A DNA stretch of 47,405 nt from Planctomycetota bacterium. Its GTDB lineage: Bacteria > Planctomycetota > Brocadiia > SM23-32. Shown here in pieces: positions 32,001-41,159 of this stretch (its first letter is position 1; every line of letters starts with the position of its first letter). Location: the NCBI GenBank assembly GCA_021161675.1, contig JAGHAF010000020.1, forward strand, positions 1 to 47,405. Direction: 5' to 3'. The notes beneath the pieces are model-generated. The model did not search any database. It saw only the letters and a list, made by a program, of their open reading frames with translations, and had not been told where the DNA came from. A program made the position numbers and the translations under genes.

Positions 32001-32897
32001 GTTTCGCTCTGCCGCATCGCCGCCGGGGTGGGAGCGTTCGTGATAGACCCACTCTCCGGGGAGGCCCTCTTCACGCAGCGACGCAGTAAAGAGGAGCCGA
32101 TCGTAGGCGTGCAGGCGGCCCCGGTGGGGGAGCGCATCTGCCTGCTCCTGCCCGGCGCCAGGCGGCTCCTGGTGGTGGACGCGCGCGATGGATACCTGGC
32201 CGCCGTATGGCAATTCCCTGAGACGACCCACCTCGACTGCCTCCTGGCGGGACCGGATCAGCGCCTCTACGTCGGGGCGTGGGGCGCACTGTATCGCTTC
32301 GACATTTCGACGCTGACGCTGGAGCGTCGCTGGCAGTTCCCGATGCGCTTTGATCGCCTCCTGTTCGCCGACCGGCGGATGCTGGCGCTCTCCACCGCCG
32401 ACGGGGACGCGCTGGCCGTCTCAACCGAGAGCGGCAGGCCGATATTTCAACTCCAGGCCCGGCAGAACGCCCGAACCGTATGGGCGGCCCACCGGGACGG
32501 ACAACTCTACCTGCTCGACGTAACAGGTTACAAGCGCACGCTCAGTTACGGAGGCGAACCATACTGGCAGGCAAGCGGGTGCGTAATGCGGGCGGTCGGC
32601 GCCCGGGCGGGCGAGCCACGCTGGGAGTTCCGCCAGGAGGGAAAGACGCAGGTGATCGGGCCGCCCGTTCGGTGCAAGGACGGGTGGTTGCTGCGATGGA
32701 ATGACGCCGGCCGGGTCAGGCTGCACGGGGTGGACGCCTCAACCGGGCGCGAGAGCTTTGACGTGAGCCTGCCGGCCGAGGGCGGCCCGGCGCCGGCGCC
32801 CTTGCTCCAGAGGGCGGGGCGCGTTATCGTGGGGGTGTCGGGACGGACCGTTGCCGTGGACGTCGCGCAAGTTATGGACGGCCACGAACAAGAGTGA
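28998..32897 (+). CDS. Large exported PQQ-like beta-propeller protein
   Basis: About 1299 residues from an ATG that overlaps the mgtC-like stop; a second ATG at 29049 gives a cleaner signal peptide (SARLIFAATILSAFLCPPVR). An N-terminal helical, TPR-like region (~40-250) is followed by repeated propeller blades with PQQ/WD-like phrases: LSWCLGGQNGV, ALCLDARTGQPLWRTELGAL, ICGLDARDGTALWATPY, SLATGELLWQREF, IHARTGRSVWEEP. A second propeller block follows from ~870 (LRSLRAEDGEQLWQTDLW, NVDLSSGKKLWAKALHL). No dehydrogenase active-site features are evident, so a binding or scaffold function is likelier than PQQ catalysis. It heads a set with a terpenoid-cyclase-fold protein, MoxR and DUF58, a neighbourhood I associate with planctomycetes. 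Confidence 0.85.
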   Translation: MTPDTPPLRRTEHQRSGMCLRSSARLIFAATILSAFLCPPVRCAPNGPLRIQVAMAAAEKLRAADVMIQKRRWESALPLLQDIIEAPPEGLVEINGRYVAPAIRATARIASLPAEARRIYRLLYEPEAERLYRRAIEGPALSRAALLEKTHSRYLNTNHGLRAASAHASLLMDGGEFAAALRLLRETDAAHPAPPLSQTILAKKLLCLVRLGRTEQVERLVRETSAGGMDTVLPGGRATSLREFVRLAREERPPLKERRVAGEPPPHRCWSTTRLATRPGGTKPPLCRRCAAPIITENGIFARFGGDVVALRSPLLERRWTAWAPDAWRGLLPRPTVDLFDASWPDFLPIDSPSIWRDCINQGMNTISADGRSVYAVQIDYGKLHAPPRPWSARPEDVSYANQLRCYSAADGRLSWCLGGQNGVTLKRHWFLSAPTAQRGRAYVAAIFQGRLYALCLDARTGQPLWRTELGALHSRQEVTRYLMELYLADAAPPALAEGVAVFPTGEGAICGLDARDGTALWATPYRRSGREMHRLGEVLSVPSGTWRVRTPATLEGVCVATPLDSRCAVALSLATGELLWQREFEAAEALLGAGDQGNVYIQHRGLSCIHARTGRSVWEEPDVPYTGAGACEHGMIYVPQTGGVQTYRAEDGGKGYYIPWPAEQPPCSDVAATDDLLIALGGGSLSAWGRTSPDRLAAPPQGADAQDPAHVARARLKAALKTPGAAGIAGTYLDIVETVGQARIRGPWTSRTFWPDLAAALREACAEDARTDAACRRQFTELIERAAQEQDVEKLLQVARWSPFPELMRDALAALVPAAAGRERKPLASRVKAELAVLDAGPTEERGLEAPPSSSVVWERAGYPVPESGPPAGARDTVLVLGEEALRSLRAEDGEQLWQTDLWPAQQAHPRRRQYWGAGHPRCYRQDGRALVALPAQLLNVDLSSGKKLWAKALHLPQALDETRCAVPRRELMLQTVCGRPTPSENAVVRLPLDDVLCGPVSLCRIAAGVGAFVIDPLSGEALFTQRRSKEEPIVGVQAAPVGERICLLLPGARRLLVVDARDGYLAAVWQFPETTHLDCLLAGPDQRLYVGAWGALYRFDISTLTLERRWQFPMRFDRLLFADRRMLALSTADGDALAVSTESGRPIFQLQARQNARTVWAAHRDGQLYLLDVTGYKRTLSYGGEPYWQASGCVMRAVGARAGEPRWEFRQEGKTQVIGPPVRCKDGWLLRWNDAGRVRLHGVDASTGRESFDVSLPAEGGPAPAPLLQRAGRVIVGVSGRTVAVDVAQVMDGHEQE

Positions 32898-32914
32898 AGA
32901 CATGAGGTGATCGG

Positions 32915-33967
32915 GTGCGCCACCCTCTCTGTCGGGCTGCGGTGTTGATAATGCTCCTGGGGGCGGTCTGCGCGGCCGCCGAGGAAGTAGATTCCCCTTC
33001 CGTGCAGGCGAACCTGAGCGCCGACGCCCGGCGCGCGATTGACGCCGGCCTCTCTTACCTGGTCCGAACGCAGAACGAGGACGGCAGTTGGATGAGCGAC
33101 GGTTCCACCGGGCGCTACCCGGTCGCAATAACCGCCCTGGCCGGGCTCGCCCTGCTGGCCAGCGGCGATACCTGCTACAGCGGCCCCCACTCACCCAACC
33201 TCCGTCGGGCGGTGACCTACCTCGTGCAGCAGGCCGATCCGAAGACGGGGCTCATAGGCAGCGGCCAGCACGGACGCCCGATGTTCGGCCACGGATATGC
33301 CATGCTGTTCCTGGCGCAGGTTTACGGTTCCGAGGGACAACCGGCCCTGCGCAAGAGGGTACGCCACGTGCTGCGCGGGGCCGTGGAGCTGACGGCCCGC
33401 AGCCAGAACTCGCAGGGCGGCTGGTACTATACACCCGATTCAGACAAGGCCGAGGGGGCCGTCACCATGACGCAGATGCAGGGGCTGCGCGCATGTGCAA
33501 ATGCGGGGCTCAGCGTCCCGTCGGAGACGGTGAAGCGGGCGCTTGATTACATTCGCAGGTCCGCCCGGCCGGACGGCGGCATCGCCTATAAGGTGGACCA
33601 ACCCGGCGGGAGCCGTCCGCCCATCACGTGCGCCGCCGTCGCCACGATGTACGCCGCGGGCATCTACAAGGGGGAACTGGTGGAAGGCGCGCTGCGCTAC
33701 GCCACGCGCAGCGTCCCCACCACGGGCTCGACCCCTGTGGGCGGCGGGCATTTTTACTGGGCGCACCTCTACCTCTCACAGGCGCTTTACCTGCGCGGCG
33801 GCGAGGCGTGGAATAACTACTTCGACCAATTGAGCGCCTGGCTTGTTTCCGCCCAGGACAAGCAAGGCGCCTGGAACGGGGACTACATCGGCAGGGGATA
33901 CGGAACGGCGGTGGCGCTGCTCATCCTGCAACTGCCCTGCAATAACCTGCCGATTCTCCAGCCATAA
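32915..33967 (+). CDS. Exported prenyltransferase/squalene-oxidase-repeat (alpha/alpha toroid) protein
   Basis: 350 residues from a GTG with GAGGTGATC upstream. The signal peptide (LCRAAVLIMLLGAVCAAAEE) is followed by repeated barrel units: AIDAGLSYLVRTQNEDGSWM, RAVTYLVQQADPKTGLIG, HVLRGAVELTARSQNSQGGW with YYTPDSDKAEGAV, VKRALDYIRRSARPDGGIAY. QxxDGSW/QGGW-type motifs are characteristic of the prenyltransferase/squalene oxidase repeat fold. The DxDD catalytic motif of cyclases is not evident, and export argues against a lipid cyclase, so a binding or structural role is more likely. It is 17 bp after the propeller gene and 20 bp before moxR. Confidence 0.85.
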   Translation: MRHPLCRAAVLIMLLGAVCAAAEEVDSPSVQANLSADARRAIDAGLSYLVRTQNEDGSWMSDGSTGRYPVAITALAGLALLASGDTCYSGPHSPNLRRAVTYLVQQADPKTGLIGSGQHGRPMFGHGYAMLFLAQVYGSEGQPALRKRVRHVLRGAVELTARSQNSQGGWYYTPDSDKAEGAVTMTQMQGLRACANAGLSVPSETVKRALDYIRRSARPDGGIAYKVDQPGGSRPPITCAAVATMYAAGIYKGELVEGALRYATRSVPTTGSTPVGGGHFYWAHLYLSQALYLRGGEAWNNYFDQLSAWLVSAQDKQGAWNGDYIGRGYGTAVALLILQLPCNNLPILQP

Positions 33968-33987
33968 TCCACGATCGGAGCATAACT

Positions 33988-35064
<1,077 letters not shown>

Positions 35065-35944
35065 GATAGCGGGGCTGCGCCTTCGGGTCCGCCACGTGGT
35101 GGAGGGCTACCTTGCCGGCCCGCACCGCAGCCCGCTGCACGGGCTGAACGTGGAATTCGCCGAACATCGCCCGTACAGCCCGGGCCAGGAGCTCAAGCAC
35201 ATTGATTGGAAGCTTTGGGCCCGCTCAGACCGCTTCTACGTCAAGCTCTTCGAAGAGGAGACCAACGTCCGGGCGTATTTCCTGATGGATGGCAGCCTGT
35301 CCATGGGCTACTGCTCGGGGGGCATCAGCAAGTATGACTACGGCGCCACTCTGGCCGCCAGCCTGGCCTGCCTCCTGCTGACGGCGGGCGACGCCGTGGG
35401 GCTGAGCATATTGGACAACCGCCTGCGCGAGAGGCTGCCCCCGAGCGCCAGCATGGCCCGGCTCGACAGCTTCTGCCGGCTGCTGGAGGAGCACGTCCCG
35501 ACCCGCCCCACGCAGATGGGGCCGCCCCTGAGGCGCATGGCCGCCATGGTCGGCCGACGAGGACTTATCGTGCTGGTCAGCGACATGATCGCCCCCCTCG
35601 AGGAACTGGTGGCCGGCCTGAAGCGATTCCGTTACGAGGGGCACACGGTCATATTCATTCACGTGATTGACCCCGCCGAGGCCGAGTTCCCCTTCGAAGG
35701 GCGACTGCGCTTTGAGGACGTGGAGTCCGGGGCCCGCGTCAACGCCGACGCCCGCCAGATCCGCCCCGCTTACCTGGAATCATTGCGCCTCTTCCGCCGC
35801 CGCCTGGAAGCGGCCTGCCGTGATAACGGCGCGGACTATCTGGAAGCGCGCACCGACCAGGCGCCGGACATGACGCTGGTCCGTCTGCTGGCCGCCTCGG
35901 CGCCCATTTTGCCCCCCAGTCGCGGGGCAGAATAGAGCAGGCGC

Positions 35945-35965
35945 GCAGGAGAGAGCAGAGAGTAG
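35945..35965. repeat. Weak heptamer trace after DUF58 gene
   Basis: GCAGGAG, AGAGCAG, AGAGTAG stand in 7-base register, and another AGAGCAG overlaps the DUF58 stop region at 35934-35940 out of phase. It is short and may be chance. The rest of the 236-bp gap holds the hairpin at 36014-36039 and the repeat at 36154-36175. Confidence 0.35.
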
Positions 35966-36013
35966 ACAACGGCAAAGGCCACCAGCCCCCGGCCAAGAGG
36001 CGCCTATGGGCAC

Positions 36014-36039
36014 GCCTGCGCAAGCTCGCTTGTGCGGGC
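36014..36039. terminator. Hairpin between DUF58 and UroD-like genes
   Basis: GCCTGCGCAAGC pairs with GCTTGTGCGGGC over 12 positions, with two G-T pairs in RNA. The loop is tight (TC plus opened base pairs). It lies between convergent genes and could act as a terminator, though no T-run follows. Confidence 0.4.
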
Positions 36040-36153
36040 TTACCTGACAGCAAAATCGCCTCGCCGGGCGTCAACAGTGTGTCATTTTTCATTGGGCGCC
36101 TTTCGAGGCGGAACTCCTCTCTCTGTAAACAGTTGCAGACGAATCCGGAGAAT

Positions 36154-36175
36154 GCTCGTGAAATACCCGGATTAG
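36154..36175 (-). repeat. 22-bp repeat overlapping a stop codon (copy 2)
   Basis: Plus-strand GCTCGTGAAATA, then CCCGGATTAG; 20 of 22 bases match the copy at 6073-6094. The TTA at 36172-36174 is the stop codon of the minus-strand gene, the same position as in copy 1, although the two genes are unrelated. Confidence 0.6.
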
Positions 36176-37251
36176 AAGCGGAGCCGGCGAACGCGCTCAA
36201 GGTAATACTTGTAGTTCTCGAGCGGCGTGCCCGGCGTTATCAAATGGTCGGGCATAAGGATGAACCCGCCTTCTTTCATCACGGGAATATGTGACTGGAG
36301 TTCTGCGTCAATAGAGGCGAAATCCTTCTCGAGGACCAACTTATTGAACCCGCCGATAATGTGAAACTCCCTGCCAAAACGCCGGCGCAGGCGCTCGGGC
36401 GTCGCCCTCCACGTGCCCGGTTCAAGGGGGAAGAACACGTTGACTCCCGCCGCCATCCAGTTGGGGACCAGCGGTTCTATCATCCCGTCAGAGTCGAGTC
36501 CCAATAGATGGATGCCGTAAGACTCCAACCTCTCACGGACCTTGCGGTAGCCGCGGGCCACGTACTTGTCGAAGATTGCGGGGCTCACCAGCGGGCCGGA
36601 TTTGCCGCAGATGTCTTCCCATCCGAATCCCATGTCGGGCACAACTCCTTTGGCTTTCGCCAGCGGCACTACTTGATCCAGGCCCCAGCAGGTCAGCTCT
36701 GCAATGGTGTCGACCATGTCGGCGTACACCTCAGGGCTGTCGAACATCAGGTATGACATATTTTCAACGCCCATCCAGTTTCGGATCCATCCCATCATTG
36801 AACCGACGGCGATTGCGATAGGAAGGCCCGACCGGTCTGCCCGTTCGATGTGCTCTTCGAGATTGTCCGGGAGACGTCCAGGGTCCGGCTGTAATCGCTC
36901 TTTGAACTTTGGCCAGTCCTTTGCCTCCTTCAGGGTGAAATCAATGTGGCGGGGGATACAGCTTTTGTGTTTCCAATCCTGCTTGACCACTCCCACCCCG
37001 TCACGAAAGATTCGATATTCATCGGTCTCTTCGAGAGTTTCTTCCTCAAACATGGGGAAAAGGTCCAAATAGGCGCCTATCCCTGTCATTTGCCCCACCG
37101 CATCGAAGTATTCATGCGGATTACAATCCTTCGGATACCCTTCCTCGTACCATCTTTCGAGAGTTTCGGGCCATGCCTTCCAGTGAATCACCGGCATGTG
37201 ATCGAAATCGCCATAATTCATTATCTCCTGGAAAAGCTGCCTGTAGGTCAT
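36172..37251 (-). CDS. Uroporphyrinogen-decarboxylase-like (methyltransferase-type) protein
   Basis: 359 residues. The fold-level pattern of the UroD/MtbA superfamily is present: PIAIAVGSMMGWIRNWMG in the middle, SPEVYADMVDTIAEL, KSGPLVSPAIFDKYVARGYR and HIIGGFNKLVLEKD near the C-terminus. The N-terminal arginine-rich substrate motif of true heme-pathway HemE is absent, so this is more likely a member of the broad corrinoid-methyltransferase-like or unassigned UroD family that is expanded in planctomycetes and Lentisphaerae. The ATG has AAGGAG ~7 bases upstream. It stands alone on the minus strand; no corrinoid protein gene is adjacent, so the substrate is unknown. Confidence 0.82.
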   Translation of the reverse strand: MTYRQLFQEIMNYGDFDHMPVIHWKAWPETLERWYEEGYPKDCNPHEYFDAVGQMTGIGAYLDLFPMFEEETLEETDEYRIFRDGVGVVKQDWKHKSCIPRHIDFTLKEAKDWPKFKERLQPDPGRLPDNLEEHIERADRSGLPIAIAVGSMMGWIRNWMGVENMSYLMFDSPEVYADMVDTIAELTCWGLDQVVPLAKAKGVVPDMGFGWEDICGKSGPLVSPAIFDKYVARGYRKVRERLESYGIHLLGLDSDGMIEPLVPNWMAAGVNVFFPLEPGTWRATPERLRRRFGREFHIIGGFNKLVLEKDFASIDAELQSHIPVMKEGGFILMPDHLITPGTPLENYKYYLERVRRLRF

Positions 37252-37450
37252 TTGCTCTCCTTCTCAGTTTTTGCTTTGCGCAAGGGATTAGGCTCTATGA
37301 TGCCGGCGGCGCCGAGGAATCTCATGAACATCTCGGGCCTGATGGGGGCGAATGTCGTCTCCGGATAAGTAGTTTAAGGTATCAGAAAGCGCCGGAGATG
37401 TCCAAGGCTCGGCCTCGCAGGCGTAGGGCAAGGGGCGGCGGCGCGAAATG

Positions 37451-37479
37451 TTGCAATCCTGTGCATGTTTCTGTATTAT
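37451..37479 (+). promoter_or_regulatory. Promoter for the Tad locus
   Basis: TTGCAA (37451-37456) and TATTAT (37474-37479) are 17 bases apart. Transcription would start near 37486, leaving a leader of ~200 bases before the tadE GTG. I recognise no known riboswitch in that leader. The stretch 37252-37450 shows no gene. Confidence 0.55.
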
Positions 37480-37686
37480 GACATAGGTGTGAACTTTGTT
37501 TGCTGCGCGCGCTTGCGGCGCTCAGTAAGATCGCTGGAGAGGAGTCTCGGCTGGAGAGCGGGAGATTTTTCCCCCTCGCTGTTTTCGCGGCGCCGGTTTT
37601 GCGGCGTCTCAGTGAGGTGTGGCGTTGTAGCAGAGCGCAGATGTCGCGTGAGTGTAAGCCGTGTCGGCCCAGGGGAGGAAGCGACA

Positions 37687-38130
37687 GTGGAAGCCGGCGA
37701 GCACAACAAGAGCATGCGTGGCCGCAGGGGACAGGCCGTTGTGGAATTCGCCCTGGTGCTGCCGGTCTTACTGCTCCTGGTGTTCGGCGCAATGGAGTTC
37801 GGGCGGGCATACTTCGATTATCATTTGCTGCTTACCGTTGCGCGGCAGGGAGCCCGGACGGCCTCGTTGCCCGCGCGGACGGAGGCCGATGTTCAAAATA
37901 CCGTTGACGGGTTGCTTGCGCAGAGCGGATTGAGCGAGAATTGCGAAACAACGATAACGGTGACGGACCAGGCGGGCCAGGAGCGCACGGGCGGGCTCAC
38001 CGATGCGGTCGAGGGCGATATGGTGAGCGTGACGTTGACCTGCGATTTCCAGGTAGTCGTCGGTTCGCTGTTGCCGGGTTTCTCCGGCACTGTGCCGCTG
38101 CGCGTCAGTTGCGCTTTTCGTCACGAATAA
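37687..38130 (+). CDS. tadE: TadE-like pseudopilin/pilus assembly protein
   Basis: 147 residues from a GTG with GGGAGG eight bases before it. The start MRGRRGQAVVEFALVLPVLL (internal Met at residue 10) is the classical TadE/TadG N-terminus: a short basic stretch, GQAxVEFALVLP, then a membrane helix (VLLLLVFGAMEFG). The rest is a small extracytoplasmic domain with two Cys near the middle and C-terminus. TadE is a minor pseudopilin of the tight-adherence pilus. It is first in the plus-strand Tad set and is followed at once by a perfect hairpin. Confidence 0.87.
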   Translation: MEAGEHNKSMRGRRGQAVVEFALVLPVLLLLVFGAMEFGRAYFDYHLLLTVARQGARTASLPARTEADVQNTVDGLLAQSGLSENCETTITVTDQAGQERTGGLTDAVEGDMVSVTLTCDFQVVVGSLLPGFSGTVPLRVSCAFRHE

Positions 38131-38153
38131 TGTCCTCACACGAGGTGAGGACA
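38131..38153. terminator. Perfect hairpin directly after tadE
   Basis: TGTCCTCA and TGAGGACA form an 8-bp perfect stem around a 7-base loop, beginning at the base after the tadE TAA. There is no T-run, so it may stabilise the tadE mRNA end or partly terminate before cpaB rather than act as a full terminator. Confidence 0.5.
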
Positions 38154-38217
38154 ACTCGGCAGTAACGTCAGGTTACAGGGAACACTTTTTATCTGTGCCT
38201 TAAGGAGGGGAAACGCG

Positions 38218-39654
38218 GTGGGGAGCAGACGAGCTTTGGCGTATTTGGTGGCCGGGATTATCTGTGCGGCTTTGGCGGCCTTCACGGCCTCCCATCTTCT
38301 TTCCGCAGCCGAACCGAAGGCGCCGCAAGCGCCTACGACATCGGTGCTTGTCGCCACGCGCGACATCAGTTTCGGGGAGTTGATCGTGCTGCCGGGCGGG
38401 GAGGGCGACGTCAATGCGCAATTCCACGATTGGCCCATGGGGTGGATCCCCGCGCAGGCCATCAGAGAGCCCGATAAGATGAAGGAGACTAAATGGCACG
38501 CCCGAAGCGAGATATTTGAGAACCAGATTATCTGTGCGCCGCAGATCATCAAAGCTGAGGACTTCGTCCCCGAGGACATGTATCTACAACGAATTCAGGC
38601 CGACTCGGACGACATCGCCAGCGGATTGATCCGTCCGGGGCAGAAAGTGGACATCCTGGAGATAGTTGACAATGTGCCCAAGGAGTTCATGCGCTGCGCG
38701 CAGGTGTACGCCGTGGGCAGTCTGGACAACCTGGGGCGCCCCCACCAGAAGCAGGAGGAGGAGGCCAGCCCGAACGTTTTCCTGCTTATCAAGAAATCCC
38801 AGCAACTTGACTTCCTCAAAGCTGAACTGGCCCATGAACTCAAGGTGAAGCTGGCCTCCGGGACATGCGAGAAAGGCCCCGCGCTGGTGCAGGAATCACC
38901 CGACGAGAATACCCGCATCACGGAGGCGGAGGCCCTTCTGAGCCAGGCGGCGGCGTTGATGCAGGGCGGGGAGTACAAAGAGGCGATCCAGCAGCTCAAC
39001 GAGATCACAGCGCGGTACGCCGATATCGAAGCAGTAAGCCTTTCAGCGCAGCGACAGATTGACAAGTGCCAAGCGGAACTGGCCAAGCAGTTGACAGAAG
39101 AGGCGCGCAAAGCATTCGAAGAAGACTCTCAGCCTTCTAAAGCGCTCTTGCTTCTGGAACAGCGGGAGAGGGAATATCCGGGGATCGAGATGACAGAGCA
39201 AGCGCTGGACCTACGGGCCAAAGCGCAGGCCGCCCTCGCGCGCGAGGAGCGGACCAGGCAGTATAACCAATTGCTGGCGCAGATAAGAATCACCTTCCAG
39301 AAAGGCGACCTGCCGGCCGTGCGGCCAGAATTGGAGAAGCTCGAAGAATTGACTAAGATTGACAGCAAGGAGTATAACGAGGAGGAACTGGCGCAGCCAC
39401 TGGCAACGGCCCACCAGGAGTGGGCGAAGCGGCTCAAGGACGCAGAGGCTGATTATCGGCTGAGCCGGAAGGCGCTGGAATCGTTTGTGAACCACGGAGA
39501 AATGGAGAAGGCCCGCAGTAAACTGAGCCAGATTCTCGAGCAGTTTCCCGAGCATCCGGGAAATGACGAGTTGAAAAGGAAGGTGCAGCAAGCGGGAGAG
39601 CGCCCGGCGGAGAGCGGCTCCGAAATAGACACCGCCCTGCCGGACTCGCCCTGA
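38218..39654 (+). CDS. cpaB: CpaB/RcpC-like Tad protein fused to a C-terminal TPR-like region
   Basis: 478 residues from a GTG with AAGGAGGGG upstream. One membrane segment (LAYLVAGIICAALAAFTASH) anchors it. The SAF-like part is SVLVATRDISFGELIVL, and the second CpaB domain reads SDDIASGLIRPGQKVDILEI, AQVYAVGSLDNLG, FLLIKKSQQLDFLKAELAHE, matching RcpC/CpaB order. From ~235 on, a Glu/Gln/Ala-rich helical tail follows (AEALLSQAAALMQGGEYKEA and similar units), TPR- or coiled-coil-like, roughly doubling the usual size. CpaB normally works with the secretin CpaC/RcpA at the outer membrane, but no secretin gene follows here. Confidence 0.8.
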   Translation: MGSRRALAYLVAGIICAALAAFTASHLLSAAEPKAPQAPTTSVLVATRDISFGELIVLPGGEGDVNAQFHDWPMGWIPAQAIREPDKMKETKWHARSEIFENQIICAPQIIKAEDFVPEDMYLQRIQADSDDIASGLIRPGQKVDILEIVDNVPKEFMRCAQVYAVGSLDNLGRPHQKQEEEASPNVFLLIKKSQQLDFLKAELAHELKVKLASGTCEKGPALVQESPDENTRITEAEALLSQAAALMQGGEYKEAIQQLNEITARYADIEAVSLSAQRQIDKCQAELAKQLTEEARKAFEEDSQPSKALLLLEQREREYPGIEMTEQALDLRAKAQAALAREERTRQYNQLLAQIRITFQKGDLPAVRPELEKLEELTKIDSKEYNEEELAQPLATAHQEWAKRLKDAEADYRLSRKALESFVNHGEMEKARSKLSQILEQFPEHPGNDELKRKVQQAGERPAESGSEIDTALPDSP

Positions 39655-39672
39655 GCGATAGGGAGCAGTTAG

Positions 39673-40854
39673 ATGGCGGAAGTCACTCTATTTGTGATTC
39701 ATCCCAACGAGCGGTATTGCGAACAGATCATCGAGACGCTCCACGAATATGATTCCTCCCTCTACGTGGAGGCCATCGAGGACCTGCGGGAAGCGCCGAA
39801 GCGCGTGTTGGAAGAAAAACCGGCCGCCGTGATCGTGGGCGTTGACACTGCGAGCGATCCCGCCCTGAAAACGATCGAGGCCATCAGCGGCAGCGGCGGC
39901 TCCGACGTTGGGATCATTGTGGTCAGCAAGCAACCCAGCCAGGAGCTTCTGGTCTCCTGCATGCGGGCCGGCAGTGACGAGTTCATCGAATTCCCGGTGC
40001 GCCAGGAAGAACTCGCCAAGACGATGAACAACCTGTTCCGGCGTAAGGGGATCGCCGCCGGTGGGGAAAGAAAAGTCATCGCCGTCTTCAGCGCCGCCGG
40101 CGGAATGGGCGTCACCACCGTCGCCTGCAACCTGGCGGTGGGCATCGGTCACGCGCTGGTGGGCGGCCGCAGTTGCTGTATCATCGACATGAATCTGCAG
40201 TTCGGCGCCGTAGCGCTCGCCCTGGACATAAGGCAGATCAGGTACACACTGGTGGACGCGGTGCGGGAACAGGAGAGGCTGGATGAGGACCTGCTGCAGA
40301 CGTTCATGACCGACCATCCGAGTGGAATCAGTGTGCTGCCCGGTCCGCTCTCCATCGCGGATATGGAAGAGATGGACCCATGGCGCCTGCGGGGAGTGAT
40401 TCAGACCTGCAGCGAGACCTACCAGTACGTTATCCTGGATATGCCACACGTTATAGATGACAGTTCGATCGTGGGGCTCGATGAGGCGGACGAGATATTC
40501 CTGATCTGCGACATGGTGCTGCCCTCCATCCGGAATACGATACGAGCGCTCAAGACGTTCGGCGAACTGGGATACGAGAAAGAGAAACTCAAATTCATCG
40601 TCAACCGCTTCTACGATAGCGACGAGGTTTCCCTCGAGGAGATCGGGGAGCACGTCGACTTGCCGCTGCACTGGTTGGTGCCTTACCGTTCGGAGCCGAG
40701 CATAACGGCCTTGAACTCGGGGCGACCTCTCCTGGAATGCGCTCCGAAGAGCCCCGTGACGCGCAGCCTGCAGGCATTGGCTCGGCACACGGCCGGGATG
40801 AAGGCTTACCTCAAACCGACGAAAAAACGCGGTCTTTTTAGCCGGGCGCGTTGA
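39673..40854 (+). CDS. cpaE: CpaE/TadZ-like pilus localisation ATPase
   Basis: 393 residues. An N-terminal receiver-like domain (LFVIHPNERYCEQIIETLHE, to SCMRAGSDEFIEFPVRQEEL) is followed by a ParA/MinD-type ATPase domain. The P-loop appears as FSAAGGMGVTTVACNLAVG, without the usual Lys pair, a deviation common in CpaE/TadZ proteins. IDMNLQFGAVALALDI and YQYVILDMPHVIDDSS are the switch/Walker B-type segments. TadZ proteins position the Tad apparatus at the cell pole. GGAG lies seven bases before the ATG. It lies 18 bp after cpaB, where many Tad loci carry the secretin gene in between. Confidence 0.9.
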   Translation: MAEVTLFVIHPNERYCEQIIETLHEYDSSLYVEAIEDLREAPKRVLEEKPAAVIVGVDTASDPALKTIEAISGSGGSDVGIIVVSKQPSQELLVSCMRAGSDEFIEFPVRQEELAKTMNNLFRRKGIAAGGERKVIAVFSAAGGMGVTTVACNLAVGIGHALVGGRSCCIIDMNLQFGAVALALDIRQIRYTLVDAVREQERLDEDLLQTFMTDHPSGISVLPGPLSIADMEEMDPWRLRGVIQTCSETYQYVILDMPHVIDDSSIVGLDEADEIFLICDMVLPSIRNTIRALKTFGELGYEKEKLKFIVNRFYDSDEVSLEEIGEHVDLPLHWLVPYRSEPSITALNSGRPLLECAPKSPVTRSLQALARHTAGMKAYLKPTKKRGLFSRAR

Positions 40855-41023
40855 CCAGCTATCTATTATTTGGCGCATCAGGCTATCAGGAAGGCGACGG
40901 ATGAGGTGGAAGCGGAGCGTCGAATTCGCCGGAATCGTTCCGCCTCTCACCGCGCCTGGCAGCCCGGACACCTGAATGTCGGGCGCCTCATGGCGTTTGA
41001 ATGTGTGGGTAAACACTTTCTTG

Positions 41024-41092
41024 AGTTGATAGGCTGCTGAGCTGCTAAGGACGGCTTTCCTCAACAACTGAACAACTCAGCGACTGCGACAG
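41024..41092. repeat. Inverted octanucleotide arrays before cpaF
   Basis: Left array: AGTTGATA, GGCTGCTG, AGCTGCTA (41024-41047). Right array: TCAACAAC, TGAACAAC, TCAGCGAC, TGCGACAG (41061-41092). The right units, reverse-complemented, give AGTTGTTG-type units like the left ones, so the arrays face each other around a 13-base centre. Two further octamers (GCATCAGG, CTATCAGG) lie at 40875-40890. The 255-bp gap 40855-41108 has no gene. Confidence 0.65.
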
Positions 41093-41108
41093 GAAGGTGA
41101 GCCGCAAA

Positions 41109-41159
41109 ATGAAGTGTCACAGCCCAATAGTCTCCTTCTTATCTGGTGTTCAAGCATGA
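41109..41159 (+). CDS. Possible 16-residue leader peptide overlapping cpaF start
   Basis: ATG AAG TGT encodes a short peptide [16 protein letters not shown]. It has GGAAGGTGA eight bases upstream, the only good ribosome site before cpaF, and its TGA stop overlaps the preferred cpaF ATG (ATGA, 41156-41159). Such an arrangement would couple cpaF translation to the leader. It may be chance; an in-frame GTG at 41114 is the alternative cpaF start. Confidence 0.35.
   Translation: MKCHSPIVSFLSGVQA

Noticed and set aside
28998..32897. PQQ-dependent dehydrogenase
   Set aside because: Only propeller-type repeats are visible; no catalytic Asp/metal site pattern or cytochrome domain could be identified.
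36172..37251. Naming the UroD-like gene hemE
   Set aside because: The N-terminal substrate-binding motif of true uroporphyrinogen decarboxylase is missing and no heme genes are nearby.
37252..37450. Open frames around the UroD-like upstream region, including one ending near 37368
   Set aside because: They overlap the UroD-like gene on the other strand or lack ribosome sites and recognisable composition.
37486..37686. Riboswitch in the ~200-base leader before tadE
   Set aside because: Some hairpins can be drawn, but I could not match it to a known riboswitch core such as the c-di-GMP motif.
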